Shown here one piece after another: positions 43,909 to 51,783 of a stretch of 64,000 nucleotides of DNA; position 1 is the stretch's first letter; the number at the start of each line of letters is the position of its first letter. A program made the position numbers and the translations under genes. The DNA is taken from NCBI RefSeq assembly GCF_007745175.1, contig NZ_CP036271.1, forward strand, positions 3,112,314 through 3,176,313. The letters are read 5' to 3'. A model generated the notes under the pieces. The model had not been told where the DNA came from. It was given only the letters and a program-made list of their open reading frames with translations, and ran no database searches. The DNA is from Caulifigura coniformis (lineage in GTDB: Bacteria; Planctomycetota; Planctomycetia; Planctomycetales; Planctomycetaceae).

Positions 43909-45498
43909 TCAGGCTTCCTGGGCGCCGGGGCGGCCGTTCTCGACGACGTAGGTCTTCCGGGTCACGAGTTCGCCGCCGGGTTTTGAGACGACGGGCACGA
44001 CCTGGTACTTCGAGGTCCAGGTGCTGGGAGTGACTTCGCAGGAGACGTAGCCCCGCTCGCCGTTCATGAATTTCATGCACGGGTTCTCCGACATGATTTC
44101 ATCGTGGCCTTTCCGTTTCTCGACACCGTCGCCGCTGGACGAGATCGAAGTGCCCACGAACTCGGTTCCGACGACCGGCTGTCCCGTGGCCCGGTCATCG
44201 ATGACGAGGTCGTGCACGAAGTTCGCGTGGATGTCGCCTGTCAGGACAACCGGATTGAGATCGGGATTGGCTTTGAAGTGTTTGAGGAGGCGCTGCCGGC
44301 TGGCTTCGTAGCCGGGCCACTGATCGAGCGGGTAGGTGACTTCTTCGCCGACCGTGCGGTCGAGCCGGCCGACCATCACCTGCTGGGCGAGGATGTTCCA
44401 TTTGGCGCCGGACTTCGTCAGCGTGTCGTAGAGCCACTTCTCCTGCGTGTCGCCGAGGATGGTCCGCTTCTCATCGAACACTTCGGGGCAGGGCGGTTTG
44501 TTGCCGTCGCCGCACGGCTGATCAGAACGGTACTGGCGCGTATCGAGGACTGCGAACTCCGCCAGCCCGCCGAAGGACACGGAACGATAGAGCTGCATGT
44601 CCGGTCCTTTCGGGATCGCAGACGACCGGAGCGGCATGTGTTCGTAATAGGCGCGGTAGGCCGCGGCCCGCTTGCTGGCGAACTCCTCAACCGTCTCTTT
44701 CGGGTTCTCCGAAATCAGTGTGGCGTAGTTGTTCATCACCTCATGGTCATCCCAGGTGACGAGCCAGGGGCACATCGCATGGGCGGCCTGAAGATGTTCG
44801 TCCGTCTTGTACTGGGCGTGACGGTTGCGGAAGTCGAGCAGAGTCAGCAGCTTGGCGCCGGACTCGATGTCGGAATGCCGTCGCACGCCTTTGGTCGTCG
44901 GTCCGCCTTCGTAGATGTAGTCGCCGAGGTGAGCGACCAGATCGAGGCCTTCCTTCGCCATGTGCTGGTAAGCCGTGTAGAGGCCGCTTTCCCAGTGCTG
45001 GCAGGAGGCGAAGGCGAACTTAAGTTTTTCAGGCGTGGTTCCCCTGGCGGGGGCGGTGCGGGCGCGTCCGACGGGGCTGGCTTCGCCGGCGGCGGTGAAG
45101 CGATAGAAGTACCAGCGATCGGGCTTGAGGCCGGGAACCTCGACGTGGACCGAATGGGCCAGATCCGGTGTGGCGACCGTCGTTCCCTTGATGATGGGTC
45201 TGGACATCGCCTCGTCGTCGGCGACTTCCCATTTCACTTCGACGTTCTGGGCCGGCATGCCGCCCCCTTCGAGCGGGTTCGGCGCGAGTCGCGTCCAGAG
45301 GACGAATCCATCGGGGGACGGATCGCCCGAGGCGACGCCGAGGGTGAAGGGATTGGACGGGAGCCTGAGCTGCGAGCGGACGAACGCGGAGGCCTGCGAG
45401 CCGAGAAGGGGCCAGGCCATGATTCCGCCGGCGGCGGTCTTCAGAAAGGAGCGGCGGTTCCAGGATTTCCCAGGGGAATCAAATCGCATCGCACACAT
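43909..45498 (-). CDS. phoD: PhoD-type alkaline phosphatase/phosphodiesterase, Tat-exported
   Basis: The product is 529 residues (ATG 45498; 526 from 45489). It has a twin-arginine signal (WNRRSFLKTAAGG), an N-terminal PhoD_N sandwich (LGVASGDPSPDGFVLWTRLA) and the metallophosphatase domain: FASCQHW, LGDYIYEGGPT, WDDHEVMNNY and GDIHANF. These bind Fe/Ca in PhoD. It hydrolyses extracytoplasmic phosphate esters. An 11-bp perfect hairpin at 45524-45548 lies just upstream of the start, a possible regulatory leader or the end of the RicT transcript. Confidence 0.93.
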   Translation of the reverse strand: MCAMRFDSPGKSWNRRSFLKTAAGGIMAWPLLGSQASAFVRSQLRLPSNPFTLGVASGDPSPDGFVLWTRLAPNPLEGGGMPAQNVEVKWEVADDEAMSRPIIKGTTVATPDLAHSVHVEVPGLKPDRWYFYRFTAAGEASPVGRARTAPARGTTPEKLKFAFASCQHWESGLYTAYQHMAKEGLDLVAHLGDYIYEGGPTTKGVRRHSDIESGAKLLTLLDFRNRHAQYKTDEHLQAAHAMCPWLVTWDDHEVMNNYATLISENPKETVEEFASKRAAAYRAYYEHMPLRSSAIPKGPDMQLYRSVSFGGLAEFAVLDTRQYRSDQPCGDGNKPPCPEVFDEKRTILGDTQEKWLYDTLTKSGAKWNILAQQVMVGRLDRTVGEEVTYPLDQWPGYEASRQRLLKHFKANPDLNPVVLTGDIHANFVHDLVIDDRATGQPVVGTEFVGTSISSSGDGVEKRKGHDEIMSENPCMKFMNGERGYVSCEVTPSTWTSKYQVVPVVSKPGGELVTRKTYVVENGRPGAQEA

Positions 45499-45523
45499 CA
45501 GGGGCTCATTCCTAACGAGGACG

Positions 45524-45548
45524 GCGGGATGACGATCCGTCATCCCGC
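45524..45548 (-). terminator. Perfect hairpin between RicT/PSP1 and PhoD genes
   Basis: The 11-bp stem GCGGGATGACG / CGTCATCCCGC has a 3-base ATC loop. No T-run follows on the minus strand, so a regulatory role in the phoD leader is as likely as termination. Confidence 0.5.
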
Positions 45549-45667
45549 GTTCAAGGGAGTGACCGCCGGACCACGGGTGTGAAGTCCGATCGGCTGGAGG
45601 GAGGGACTCGAGTTGTCGAGGGAGAAGGGGCAGGCGACGGGGCGTTGACCCCACTGGCGTCCGCGAT

Positions 45668-46549
45668 TCAGTTCGGACTTTCGGCCGCCTGGCCTCCAGC
45701 GGTGTCTGCAGGAGTGACTGGCTCCGCGGCCGGTTTGCCGCCCCCAACGATGGTCAGAATATCGACCGCATCGACCAGGACGCGACGGTCGTCTTCGTAA
45801 TTCACGAGAACTTTACGGGCGAGGATTTCGAGCGCGAGGACACGCCCTTTGCCGGCTTTCGTGACGACCCATTTTCCGACGCCGGGGAGTTCCTGCCGAT
45901 GTTCCTCGTAGACGTCGTATTCGTACCTGAGGCAGCACTTCAGTCGACCGCAGCGTCCGGAAATCTTGTTGGGATCGAGAGAGGCCTTCTGCAACTTGGC
46001 CATCTTCATCGAGACGGGCGGCATTTCACGGAGATGCGTGTTGCAGCAGACGGGCTTGCCGCAGTCGCCATAGTCGGCGAGGAGCTTGGCCTCGTCGCGG
46101 ATGCCGATCTGGCGCATCTCGATGCGGGTGTTCAGCTCAGCGGCCAGCTGTTTGACGAGGTCGCGGAAATCGATGCGTGCTTCGGAGTTGTAGTAGAAGA
46201 CGACGCGTTCGCCGCCGAGCACCTGTTCGACATCGACGAGCTGCATCGGGAGGCCGCGTCCGGAGATGACGTCGCGTGCCTTGGCGAAGAATCCCTGTTC
46301 CCTGCGGTGCGCTTCGTCGCGCTGGCGTTCATCGTCGGGAGAGACTTCGCGGACGATGCGTCCGGGGTTGCCGGTCGAGCCGAGGTATTCCCGGGTGCGT
46401 TCGGTGGCTTCGCAGAGGATCTCCCCCCATTCGAGTCCACGATCGGTTCGCACGATCACGCTCGAGGCGCGCGTGTATTCCGTTCCTTGTTTTGCGGAGA
46501 ACTCTCCGAGTTGGCGGAGAAGTCCAAATCGCACCACGTAATTCGCCAT
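45668..46549 (-). CDS. PSP1/RicT (YaaT)-family protein
   Basis: The 293-residue protein matches the RicT family: early MANYVVRFGLLRQLGEF, RGLEWGEILCEATE, VFYYNSEARIDFRDLVK, then the Cys-rich signature YGDCGKPVCCNTHL and ISGRCGRLKCCLRYEYD. In Bacillus RicT joins RicA/RicF in a complex holding Fe-S clusters, which helps RNase Y mature mRNAs. Cysteines in the KPVCCN and GRCGRLKCC motifs are kept. A Gly/Ala/Pro tail (PAAEPVTPADTAGG) is not conserved. Cytoplasmic. ATG 46549 is preferred; it starts the first strand. Confidence 0.9.
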   Translation of the reverse strand: MANYVVRFGLLRQLGEFSAKQGTEYTRASSVIVRTDRGLEWGEILCEATERTREYLGSTGNPGRIVREVSPDDERQRDEAHRREQGFFAKARDVISGRGLPMQLVDVEQVLGGERVVFYYNSEARIDFRDLVKQLAAELNTRIEMRQIGIRDEAKLLADYGDCGKPVCCNTHLREMPPVSMKMAKLQKASLDPNKISGRCGRLKCCLRYEYDVYEEHRQELPGVGKWVVTKAGKGRVLALEILARKVLVNYEDDRRVLVDAVDILTIVGGGKPAAEPVTPADTAGGQAAESPN

Positions 46550-46750
46550 CGACCTGTCGACCTTGAGACTCAGGGCGGGTGGATTGTCACGAATTCAGGT
46601 CGGGAAGCCAACGGGTCATGGCGAAGAAAGCAGAGTGCCGAGGCAGAATGGGAGAGACCGCGGGCGAAGGAAGTGGAATGGAGTCGGGTGGGTTGCTTTC
46701 CAGGGAGCCGTTTCAGGTTCGGGCCCAAGGTCGCGGGGAGAGAAACTGAG

Positions 46751-47680
46751 TCAACGGCTTCGCCAGAAGGCTTCATCGGGGATGCCGAGGGCGGCTCGGG
46801 CTTCGGCGACGTCCTTCGCGAACCGCCGCGCGTCGACCGGGTAGCCCTGCGTGGGACGCACATTCGGCACGTGTTCCTGCCAGAACGCATTGAACATGCG
46901 CATCGACAGCTCGCGCATGTATTTGGCGACGATCGATGCGCAGGCAACGGCGAAGTGCTTCTCTGCACGACACTCGAAGCGTACCTCCGAATCGCCGACC
47001 TGATAGCGGCTCAGTTCGGGCGTTTCGGACGTGCGGAAGACGAAGCAGCCGAAGGTCTCGGTCAGCAACTGGTCGTAGCGGGCGCGGCCGCCGTGACGGT
47101 CGCCAATCACGAAGGCCGGGGTGGTTTCCGGGTCCCAGATTCTGCGAAGGAGATTCATGCTCACTTGTGAGCAGACCGCGGCCTTGTTGTCGGTGGAGGT
47201 GATCCTGCTGTTAAAGCCCTTGGGGAACACGGCCTCGACGTGGACTCCCTTGCATCGGATCCAGCCTTGTTCCATCGCGGCCGCCAGGCGGGCGGCCTTG
47301 TTGGCAACGACTTCGCGATCGCACTCGGCCGGGAGGTCGACGGGAGGAACCCGGGCCATCCAGTCATCCGCCTCGAGTCCGAAGGACAGGCCGTCCAGAA
47401 TCTCGGGAAACCGGCTTTCCGTGCGGTTGGCCACTGACAGAATTGCGAGGGCGCTGGTTTCCAGATCGGCCAGGCCGCGGGCAGGGGAGAAGATTGCCTT
47501 GGAATCGGCGATGTGAACGCGGCCGCGAGGGCAGGGTTCCTGGGCGACGGCGTCCTTGAGCGACTCAAAGAGGTCGACATTCCGCGACCGGCCGGGGAAC
47601 TCCCAGACGGTGGCGGCGACGACAAAGGGGCCCAGGTTTGGACCGAGACCGGCCTCGTCCATTCCAATGATGACGCCCAT
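46751..47680 (-). CDS. RNase HII-like protein with large insertion
   Basis: The 309-residue protein carries the RNase HII signature: MDEAGLGPNLGPFVVAA at 7-23 (Asp8, Glu9; normally DEAGRGP), HIADSK at 57-62, and the C-terminal block CASIVAKYMRELSMRMFNAF followed by QGYPVDARRF. Classical RNase HII is about 200 residues; here about 100 residues are inserted between the halves (WIRCKGVHVEAVFPKGFNS region). The enzyme family cleaves RNA in RNA-DNA hybrids. The DEAGLG change and insertion make it a distant member; activity is not certain. Confidence 0.75.
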   Translation of the reverse strand: MGVIIGMDEAGLGPNLGPFVVAATVWEFPGRSRNVDLFESLKDAVAQEPCPRGRVHIADSKAIFSPARGLADLETSALAILSVANRTESRFPEILDGLSFGLEADDWMARVPPVDLPAECDREVVANKAARLAAAMEQGWIRCKGVHVEAVFPKGFNSRITSTDNKAAVCSQVSMNLLRRIWDPETTPAFVIGDRHGGRARYDQLLTETFGCFVFRTSETPELSRYQVGDSEVRFECRAEKHFAVACASIVAKYMRELSMRMFNAFWQEHVPNVRPTQGYPVDARRFAKDVAEARAALGIPDEAFWRSR

Positions 47681-47891
47681 CGACTCCGTTCCCCAGTGTG
47701 GTCGTGCGACTGCCGCAGTGATGGGCCGGTCCAAATCGAATCGGCCGGGCGGACATGCCGGGGTCATTCTGCCGTGGGAGGCGGCGTTCGTCGAACCTCC
47801 AGGTGTCGATTCCTCTTGGTCGAACCGGCAGAAACTGCTACGACCCGGGCCGCAGGCCGCATGTCGCGAGCCACCTTTCGAGATCCATTCC

Positions 47892-48218
47892 ATGCACCAC
47901 TTACGCAAAGCTTTTTTGCTATTGGCTTTGTGTCTTGCGCCGGGGTGCATGAACGTGTCGACGACGCGTCTGCCGTTCATGGCGTCGCGGGGTGTGGAGG
48001 TGGAGCGGCGGGCGAACCAGATCCAGGATCCGTTCCCGGACAATGATGCGGGCCCGTCGATGGGATTCCGTCCGCTGGAGTTCGAGGAGCAACGATCGGA
48101 GATTCAGCGAGCGCGGGATCGGTCTTATGCGGGGTTCCTGCGGGGACGTTACACGTCGCAAGTGCCGCCGGGGCAATCGGCTCCGGTGTTTGCGAACGCG
48201 GTCCCGGAGCCGAGATAG
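47892..48218 (+). CDS. Small planctomycete lipoprotein
   Basis: The 108-residue product begins MHHLRKAFLLLALCLAPGC, a lipobox signal (LAPGC). The mature part is short, charged and disordered-looking (SRGVEVERRANQIQDPFPDN, EEQRSEIQRARDRSYAGF). It is likely anchored to a membrane by a lipid. No function can be assigned. It lies upstream of rpsF, separated by a promoter, and divergent from the RNase HII-like gene. Confidence 0.7.
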   Translation: MHHLRKAFLLLALCLAPGCMNVSTTRLPFMASRGVEVERRANQIQDPFPDNDAGPSMGFRPLEFEEQRSEIQRARDRSYAGFLRGRYTSQVPPGQSAPVFANAVPEPR

Positions 48219-48293
48219 CGGGGGTGTCTGGAGGTGGGCGGATTGTCGGTCGGCGGAGAGGGAGTGAGGTCGCTTTTTACAGGGCTTGCGTGA

Positions 48294-48321
48294 TTGCATT
48301 CCCCTCGGGATTCGCTACAGT
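48294..48321 (+). promoter_or_regulatory. Sigma-70-like promoter for rpsF-ssb-rplI
   Basis: TTGCAT at 48294-48299 and TACAGT at 48316-48321 are 16 bases apart, about 150 bases upstream of rpsF. Both hexamers match four of six consensus bases. The long leader that follows could bind a regulator such as a ribosomal protein. Confidence 0.5.
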
Positions 48322-48473
48322 GCCCGATTCGCACAATGCGGGCGAGGCAGCTTCGAACTGCTTCAGCGATTCCGTGATTGGCACGGCCTGGCCCTTTGCG
48401 ACGATGTTTCGCAGGGGGCGGCCCGGTGCGTCACGATCAAGAACACAGAACCTGAGAGATTTGGAGACGTACG

Positions 48474-48866
48474 TTGGCTCAGAAGTTGTACGAATGCATG
48501 TTCGTGCTCGACAGCGGCAAGTTTGCCACTGATCCGCAGGGCACGGAAGGCGCCATCCGCGATCTCCTCGGCCGTTGCGACGCGGAAATCGTGTCGTCTG
48601 CCCCGTGGCAGGAAGGCAAGCTGGCTTTCCCGATCGACGGGAACAAGAAGGGCCTGCACTATCTTGTGTACTTCAAGATGGACGGCTCGAAGGTGGAAGA
48701 CTTCACGCGGCAGTGCCACCTGAGCGAACTGGTGATCCGCCACATGCTGCTGTCGCACAGCCCCAAGCTGTTCGACCTGATGTCGCACTCGCTGGCGCAG
48801 CATGCTTCCGGCGGAGCCCCGGAAGCTCCGGCTCCGGCCGCAGCCCCCGCTCCCGCGGCGGTCTGA
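48474..48866 (+). CDS. rpsF: 30S ribosomal protein bS6
   Basis: The 130-residue protein is recognisable as S6: MAQKLYECMFVLDSGKFAT, then the beta strands KLAFPIDGNKKGLHYLVYFK and the RNA-contacting helix CHLSELVIRHMLL. It sits in the small subunit platform with S15 and S18. It starts with TTG rather than ATG, decided by GGAG seven bases upstream at 48463-48466. The C-terminus is an Ala/Pro-rich tail (APEAPAPAAAPAPAAV), longer than usual. First gene of the S6-SSB-L9 run; S18 is not between them. Confidence 0.95.
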   Translation: MAQKLYECMFVLDSGKFATDPQGTEGAIRDLLGRCDAEIVSSAPWQEGKLAFPIDGNKKGLHYLVYFKMDGSKVEDFTRQCHLSELVIRHMLLSHSPKLFDLMSHSLAQHASGGAPEAPAPAAAPAPAAV

Positions 48867-49016
48867 GCAGGCGACGAAGTCGCCCGTCCTGGTTTGAGGG
48901 CGGGATCGGTTTGCGGACGGAATCAAGGAACAATCAGGACAGGATGCCCGCGCCGCGGTACCGAACGCCGCGGCGTGATTCGTTGAGTTCGAGCCGGATG
49001 TGAGGGAGTACGGGGT

Positions 49017-49529
49017 ATGGCCAGCTTCAATCGTGTCATCCTGGTCGGCAACCTGACTCGCGATCCGGAAGTGAAGTACACGACAGGCGGAACCGCGGTC
49101 GCCGAGATTGGCATGGCCGTCAGCCGTCAGTGGTTCGATCAGAAGTCGAACGAGCGTAAAGAAGAGACGACGTTCGTCGACGTGACGTTGTGGGGCCGGC
49201 AGGCGGAAGTGGCCGGCGAGTACCTTTCGAAGGGACGTCCGGTCCTGATTGAAGGTCGTCTGCAGCTGGACACGTGGGAAGACAAGCAGTCCGGACAGAA
49301 GCGGTCGAAGCTCCGTGTCGTCGGCGAGCAGATGCAGATGCTCGGCAGCCGCGGCGACGGAGGCGGAGGCCAGGGTGGTGGAGGCGGCGGCGGTGGTCGT
49401 GCCCAGGGGGGAGCCCCCCGAGGCGGCGGACAGCGTCAGGCCCCTCCGCGGCAGCAGGAGACGTCGGCGGCGGATTCGTTCTACGACGACATGCCTTCGG
49501 GCGGCCCCAATGATGACGTGCCGTTTTAA
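49017..49529 (+). CDS. ssb: Single-stranded DNA-binding protein
   Basis: The 170-residue protein has the OB-fold: MASFNRVILVGNLTRDPEVK, the wrapping-surface WGRQAEVAGEYLSKGRPV, and KLRVVGEQMQMLG at about 110. A glycine-rich disordered linker (GGGGQGGGGGGGG) leads to an acidic tip ending DDVPF that recruits replication and repair proteins. It forms tetramers in most bacteria. Placed between rpsF and rplI, as in many bacteria, but the usual rpsR is missing. GGGAG lies 8 bases before the ATG. Confidence 0.96.
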   Translation: MASFNRVILVGNLTRDPEVKYTTGGTAVAEIGMAVSRQWFDQKSNERKEETTFVDVTLWGRQAEVAGEYLSKGRPVLIEGRLQLDTWEDKQSGQKRSKLRVVGEQMQMLGSRGDGGGGQGGGGGGGGRAQGGAPRGGGQRQAPPRQQETSAADSFYDDMPSGGPNDDVPF

Positions 49530-49659
49530 CGGCGAGCAGGATCGCGGCCGGACGTTGATGGCCGCCAGGATAGAACCATCGTGGCGTTGGAGAGCCGAAT
49601 TCGGTATCACTCACGCCCCAAAGATCATTCACGCTGACTTTTAGAGACTCACTGGTCCG

Positions 49660-50166
49660 ATGCCTCTCAAACGCAAAGAACGCGTCCGTTCCGCCGACCT
49701 CAAGGGAGGCGTCGAGCTGATGCTCGCTGAAAACATTCCGAGCCTGGGCGATCAGGGAGCGATCGTGCGGGTGAAGCGTGGTTACGCCCGCAACTACCTG
49801 CTGCCGAACGGCCTGGCGACGGTGGCGACCGAAGCCAACAAAGAGATGGTTGCCCGGCACAAGAAGCGGCAGGACGCGCTGCAGCTTCAGAAGCTCAAAG
49901 ACCTGAAGGCGATGGCCGACAAGGTGAAGGATTACAGCGTGACGCTGGAAGCCAACGCCACGGAGGAAGGCCACCTGTACGGGTCGATCGTGGCGGTGGA
50001 CATCGCGAAGGCCCTCAAGGCCGCGAACTACCCGGTCGAGCCGGATCACGTGAAGCTGGAAGGCCCGCTCAAGGAGCTGGGCATGTACACGATCAAGCTG
50101 CAGTTCGCTCCGGAAGTGACCACCGACGTCAAGGTGTGGGTCGTTCCGACGTCGTCGATCCGTTAA
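49660..50166 (+). CDS. rplI: 50S ribosomal protein bL9
   Basis: The 168-residue protein has the L9 N-terminal domain (VELMLAENIPSLGDQGAIVR, VKRGYARNYLLPNGLA), the linking long helix (EMVARHKKRQDALQLQKLKD) and the C-terminal domain (ATEEGHLYGSIVAVDIAKAL, VEPDHVKLEGPLKELGMY). The N-terminal region is slightly longer than typical. It closes the S6-SSB-L9 group, 130 bases after ssb, and ends in a strong terminator. No obvious Shine-Dalgarno precedes the ATG. Confidence 0.95.
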   Translation: MPLKRKERVRSADLKGGVELMLAENIPSLGDQGAIVRVKRGYARNYLLPNGLATVATEANKEMVARHKKRQDALQLQKLKDLKAMADKVKDYSVTLEANATEEGHLYGSIVAVDIAKALKAANYPVEPDHVKLEGPLKELGMYTIKLQFAPEVTTDVKVWVVPTSSIR

Positions 50167-50198
50167 GCGGACTGACGCGACAGCGACGAGGAGACAGA

Positions 50199-50230
50199 GG
50201 ACGCCATCGGGTTGATGGCGTCCTTTTTTT
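50199..50230 (+). terminator. Intrinsic terminator after rplI
   Basis: The 10-bp stem GGACGCCATC / GATGGCGTCC has a GGGTT loop followed by seven T residues. Confidence 0.92.
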
Positions 50231-50253
50231 GTTGCTGGGGAGGGATTCAGGGG

Positions 50254-51618
50254 TCAGGGGTCAGGGGGCAGGGCGGGTTGGCGGAACCGGAGTGTGCAGT
50301 TGAAGGGGGCTTTCAGGGCGGCGTGGATCGAGACCGATTTCCAATCGGGGTGGTGGGCCTGCAGCGCCAGAAGGAGGGTTGGCACGTCCTTGACGAGGCC
50401 GGGCGGGCCGTCATCGAAGTGCGCGATGCCGCTCGAGTCGGTCGTTGTTTCGCGCCATTGGGGCAATCGATCGGGGGAGGGAGTCGGTGCTCCCGCTCGT
50501 CTGAGCTCCAGGAGCCGGATGGAATCGTCGTCGTCGCCCGGGAGCGGGTCGAACGGGATCGCTTTCACGATCGCGCCTTCAACGGGGGCGCCTTCGGAGT
50601 CGGTCACCCTGATCCGCGTCGTTGCGCGGGGTTCCATCGGAATCGTGGCGACTTCGGCGGCCGCCTGCGGCGATGCATATTTGCGCATGACGGCGACCGA
50701 CATTTCATGCGGCGGCTCCCGGCGCGGGAACAACTTCTCAAAGGCGCGGGCGTCCGCTTCCGCCGGAGGGGCGGAAGTCCATCCCTTGCACAGGACAAGG
50801 AGCTCGAGGCCGCTGTTCGGCGGAAGGGAATCGACGATGAACTCGCCGTCGGGAGTGACCGGGACGACCCGCGTCCAGTCGGCGAATCGCGGGTGTGTTG
50901 AGGCGGGCCGGGCCACGGCGTAGACCGTTCCGTCTTGAACAGGCCGTGGGACGTCGACGCCCAGGCGTCCTCTGAATTCGAGGCCCTTCTGGAGCGGGAA
51001 CGTCGGCGGGCTTTTCCCGGGATCGATCTGGCGCAGGTCGATCGTTTCGCTGAAGTAGCACGATCCCTGTTCGGACAGGTGAACGAGCCGGATCAGATAG
51101 TCGGGACCGCGGGGAGCGAGGTCGAGGCGATGGATCGCGAGGAGCCCTTCGTCCTCCGTGAAGTGGAGTCCCTTGAGGTCGCCGAAGTCGGGAGTGAGCC
51201 CCCAGGCGCGGCCTTCTTCGCCGGGGAGGCGCGCCATCAGGCGGATGGACGAGGGATGACGCAGCGTCACTCGATGGGGACTGCTGCCGATGGGGACTAA
51301 GCCGGGCTGCAGGATGAAGTCGGCGCGATCTACGAGGATGCTGGCGCTGGCGCCAGGCGAATAACGGGGCCATGCCAGCGTTGCGAGGCCGTTGTCGTCC
51401 GTGGTAACGGGCATGGCCCAGTCGGGTGAAGGGAAGTCGGCGCTCGTGACGAGCGCACCGGGGACCGGCTTTTCTTCTTCGTCGACCACGAGGATGGTCG
51501 TGGAGTGTTCGAGACGGGCTCGGGGCGCCGGGGGAAGGCCATCGGCCCGCAGGGCTCCGCAAGTCGTCATGACGACAACCACGGCAGGGGACATCCGAAG
51601 CAACAGCCGGAGGATCAT
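50254..51618 (-). CDS. Secreted carboxypeptidase-regulatory-like protein
   Basis: The product is 454 residues from ATG 51618. The signal region (LRLLLRMSPAVVVVMTTCGA) is followed by a series of beta-sandwich regulatory-like repeats: STTILVVDEEEKPVPGALVT, FPLQKGLEFRGRLGVDVPRP and RIRVTDSEGAPVEGAIVKAI. Such domains resemble transthyretin-like parts of planctomycete surface proteins. No catalytic motif is seen. The last residues (PALPPDP) are encoded by a short GGGGTC/GGGGCA tract at about 50243-50270. Function unknown; probably an adhesive or scaffold protein. Confidence 0.7.
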   Translation of the reverse strand: MILRLLLRMSPAVVVVMTTCGALRADGLPPAPRARLEHSTTILVVDEEEKPVPGALVTSADFPSPDWAMPVTTDDNGLATLAWPRYSPGASASILVDRADFILQPGLVPIGSSPHRVTLRHPSSIRLMARLPGEEGRAWGLTPDFGDLKGLHFTEDEGLLAIHRLDLAPRGPDYLIRLVHLSEQGSCYFSETIDLRQIDPGKSPPTFPLQKGLEFRGRLGVDVPRPVQDGTVYAVARPASTHPRFADWTRVVPVTPDGEFIVDSLPPNSGLELLVLCKGWTSAPPAEADARAFEKLFPRREPPHEMSVAVMRKYASPQAAAEVATIPMEPRATTRIRVTDSEGAPVEGAIVKAIPFDPLPGDDDDSIRLLELRRAGAPTPSPDRLPQWRETTTDSSGIAHFDDGPPGLVKDVPTLLLALQAHHPDWKSVSIHAALKAPFNCTLRFRQPALPPDP

Positions 51619-51783
51619 CAGCCCGCTCCCATTCCAGGTGGGAGCCATCATAAGAGAGGAATGCCCGAGACTGAAAGCGAGGGCGAACTGCGGAAGTCGA
51701 TCTCGGGCCTTGTCCAATGAAACAGGGCACCGACCTGTGCTGGCCCGTGCCCTGTTGCTGATTCGTCAACTTTCCGGCTGGAG

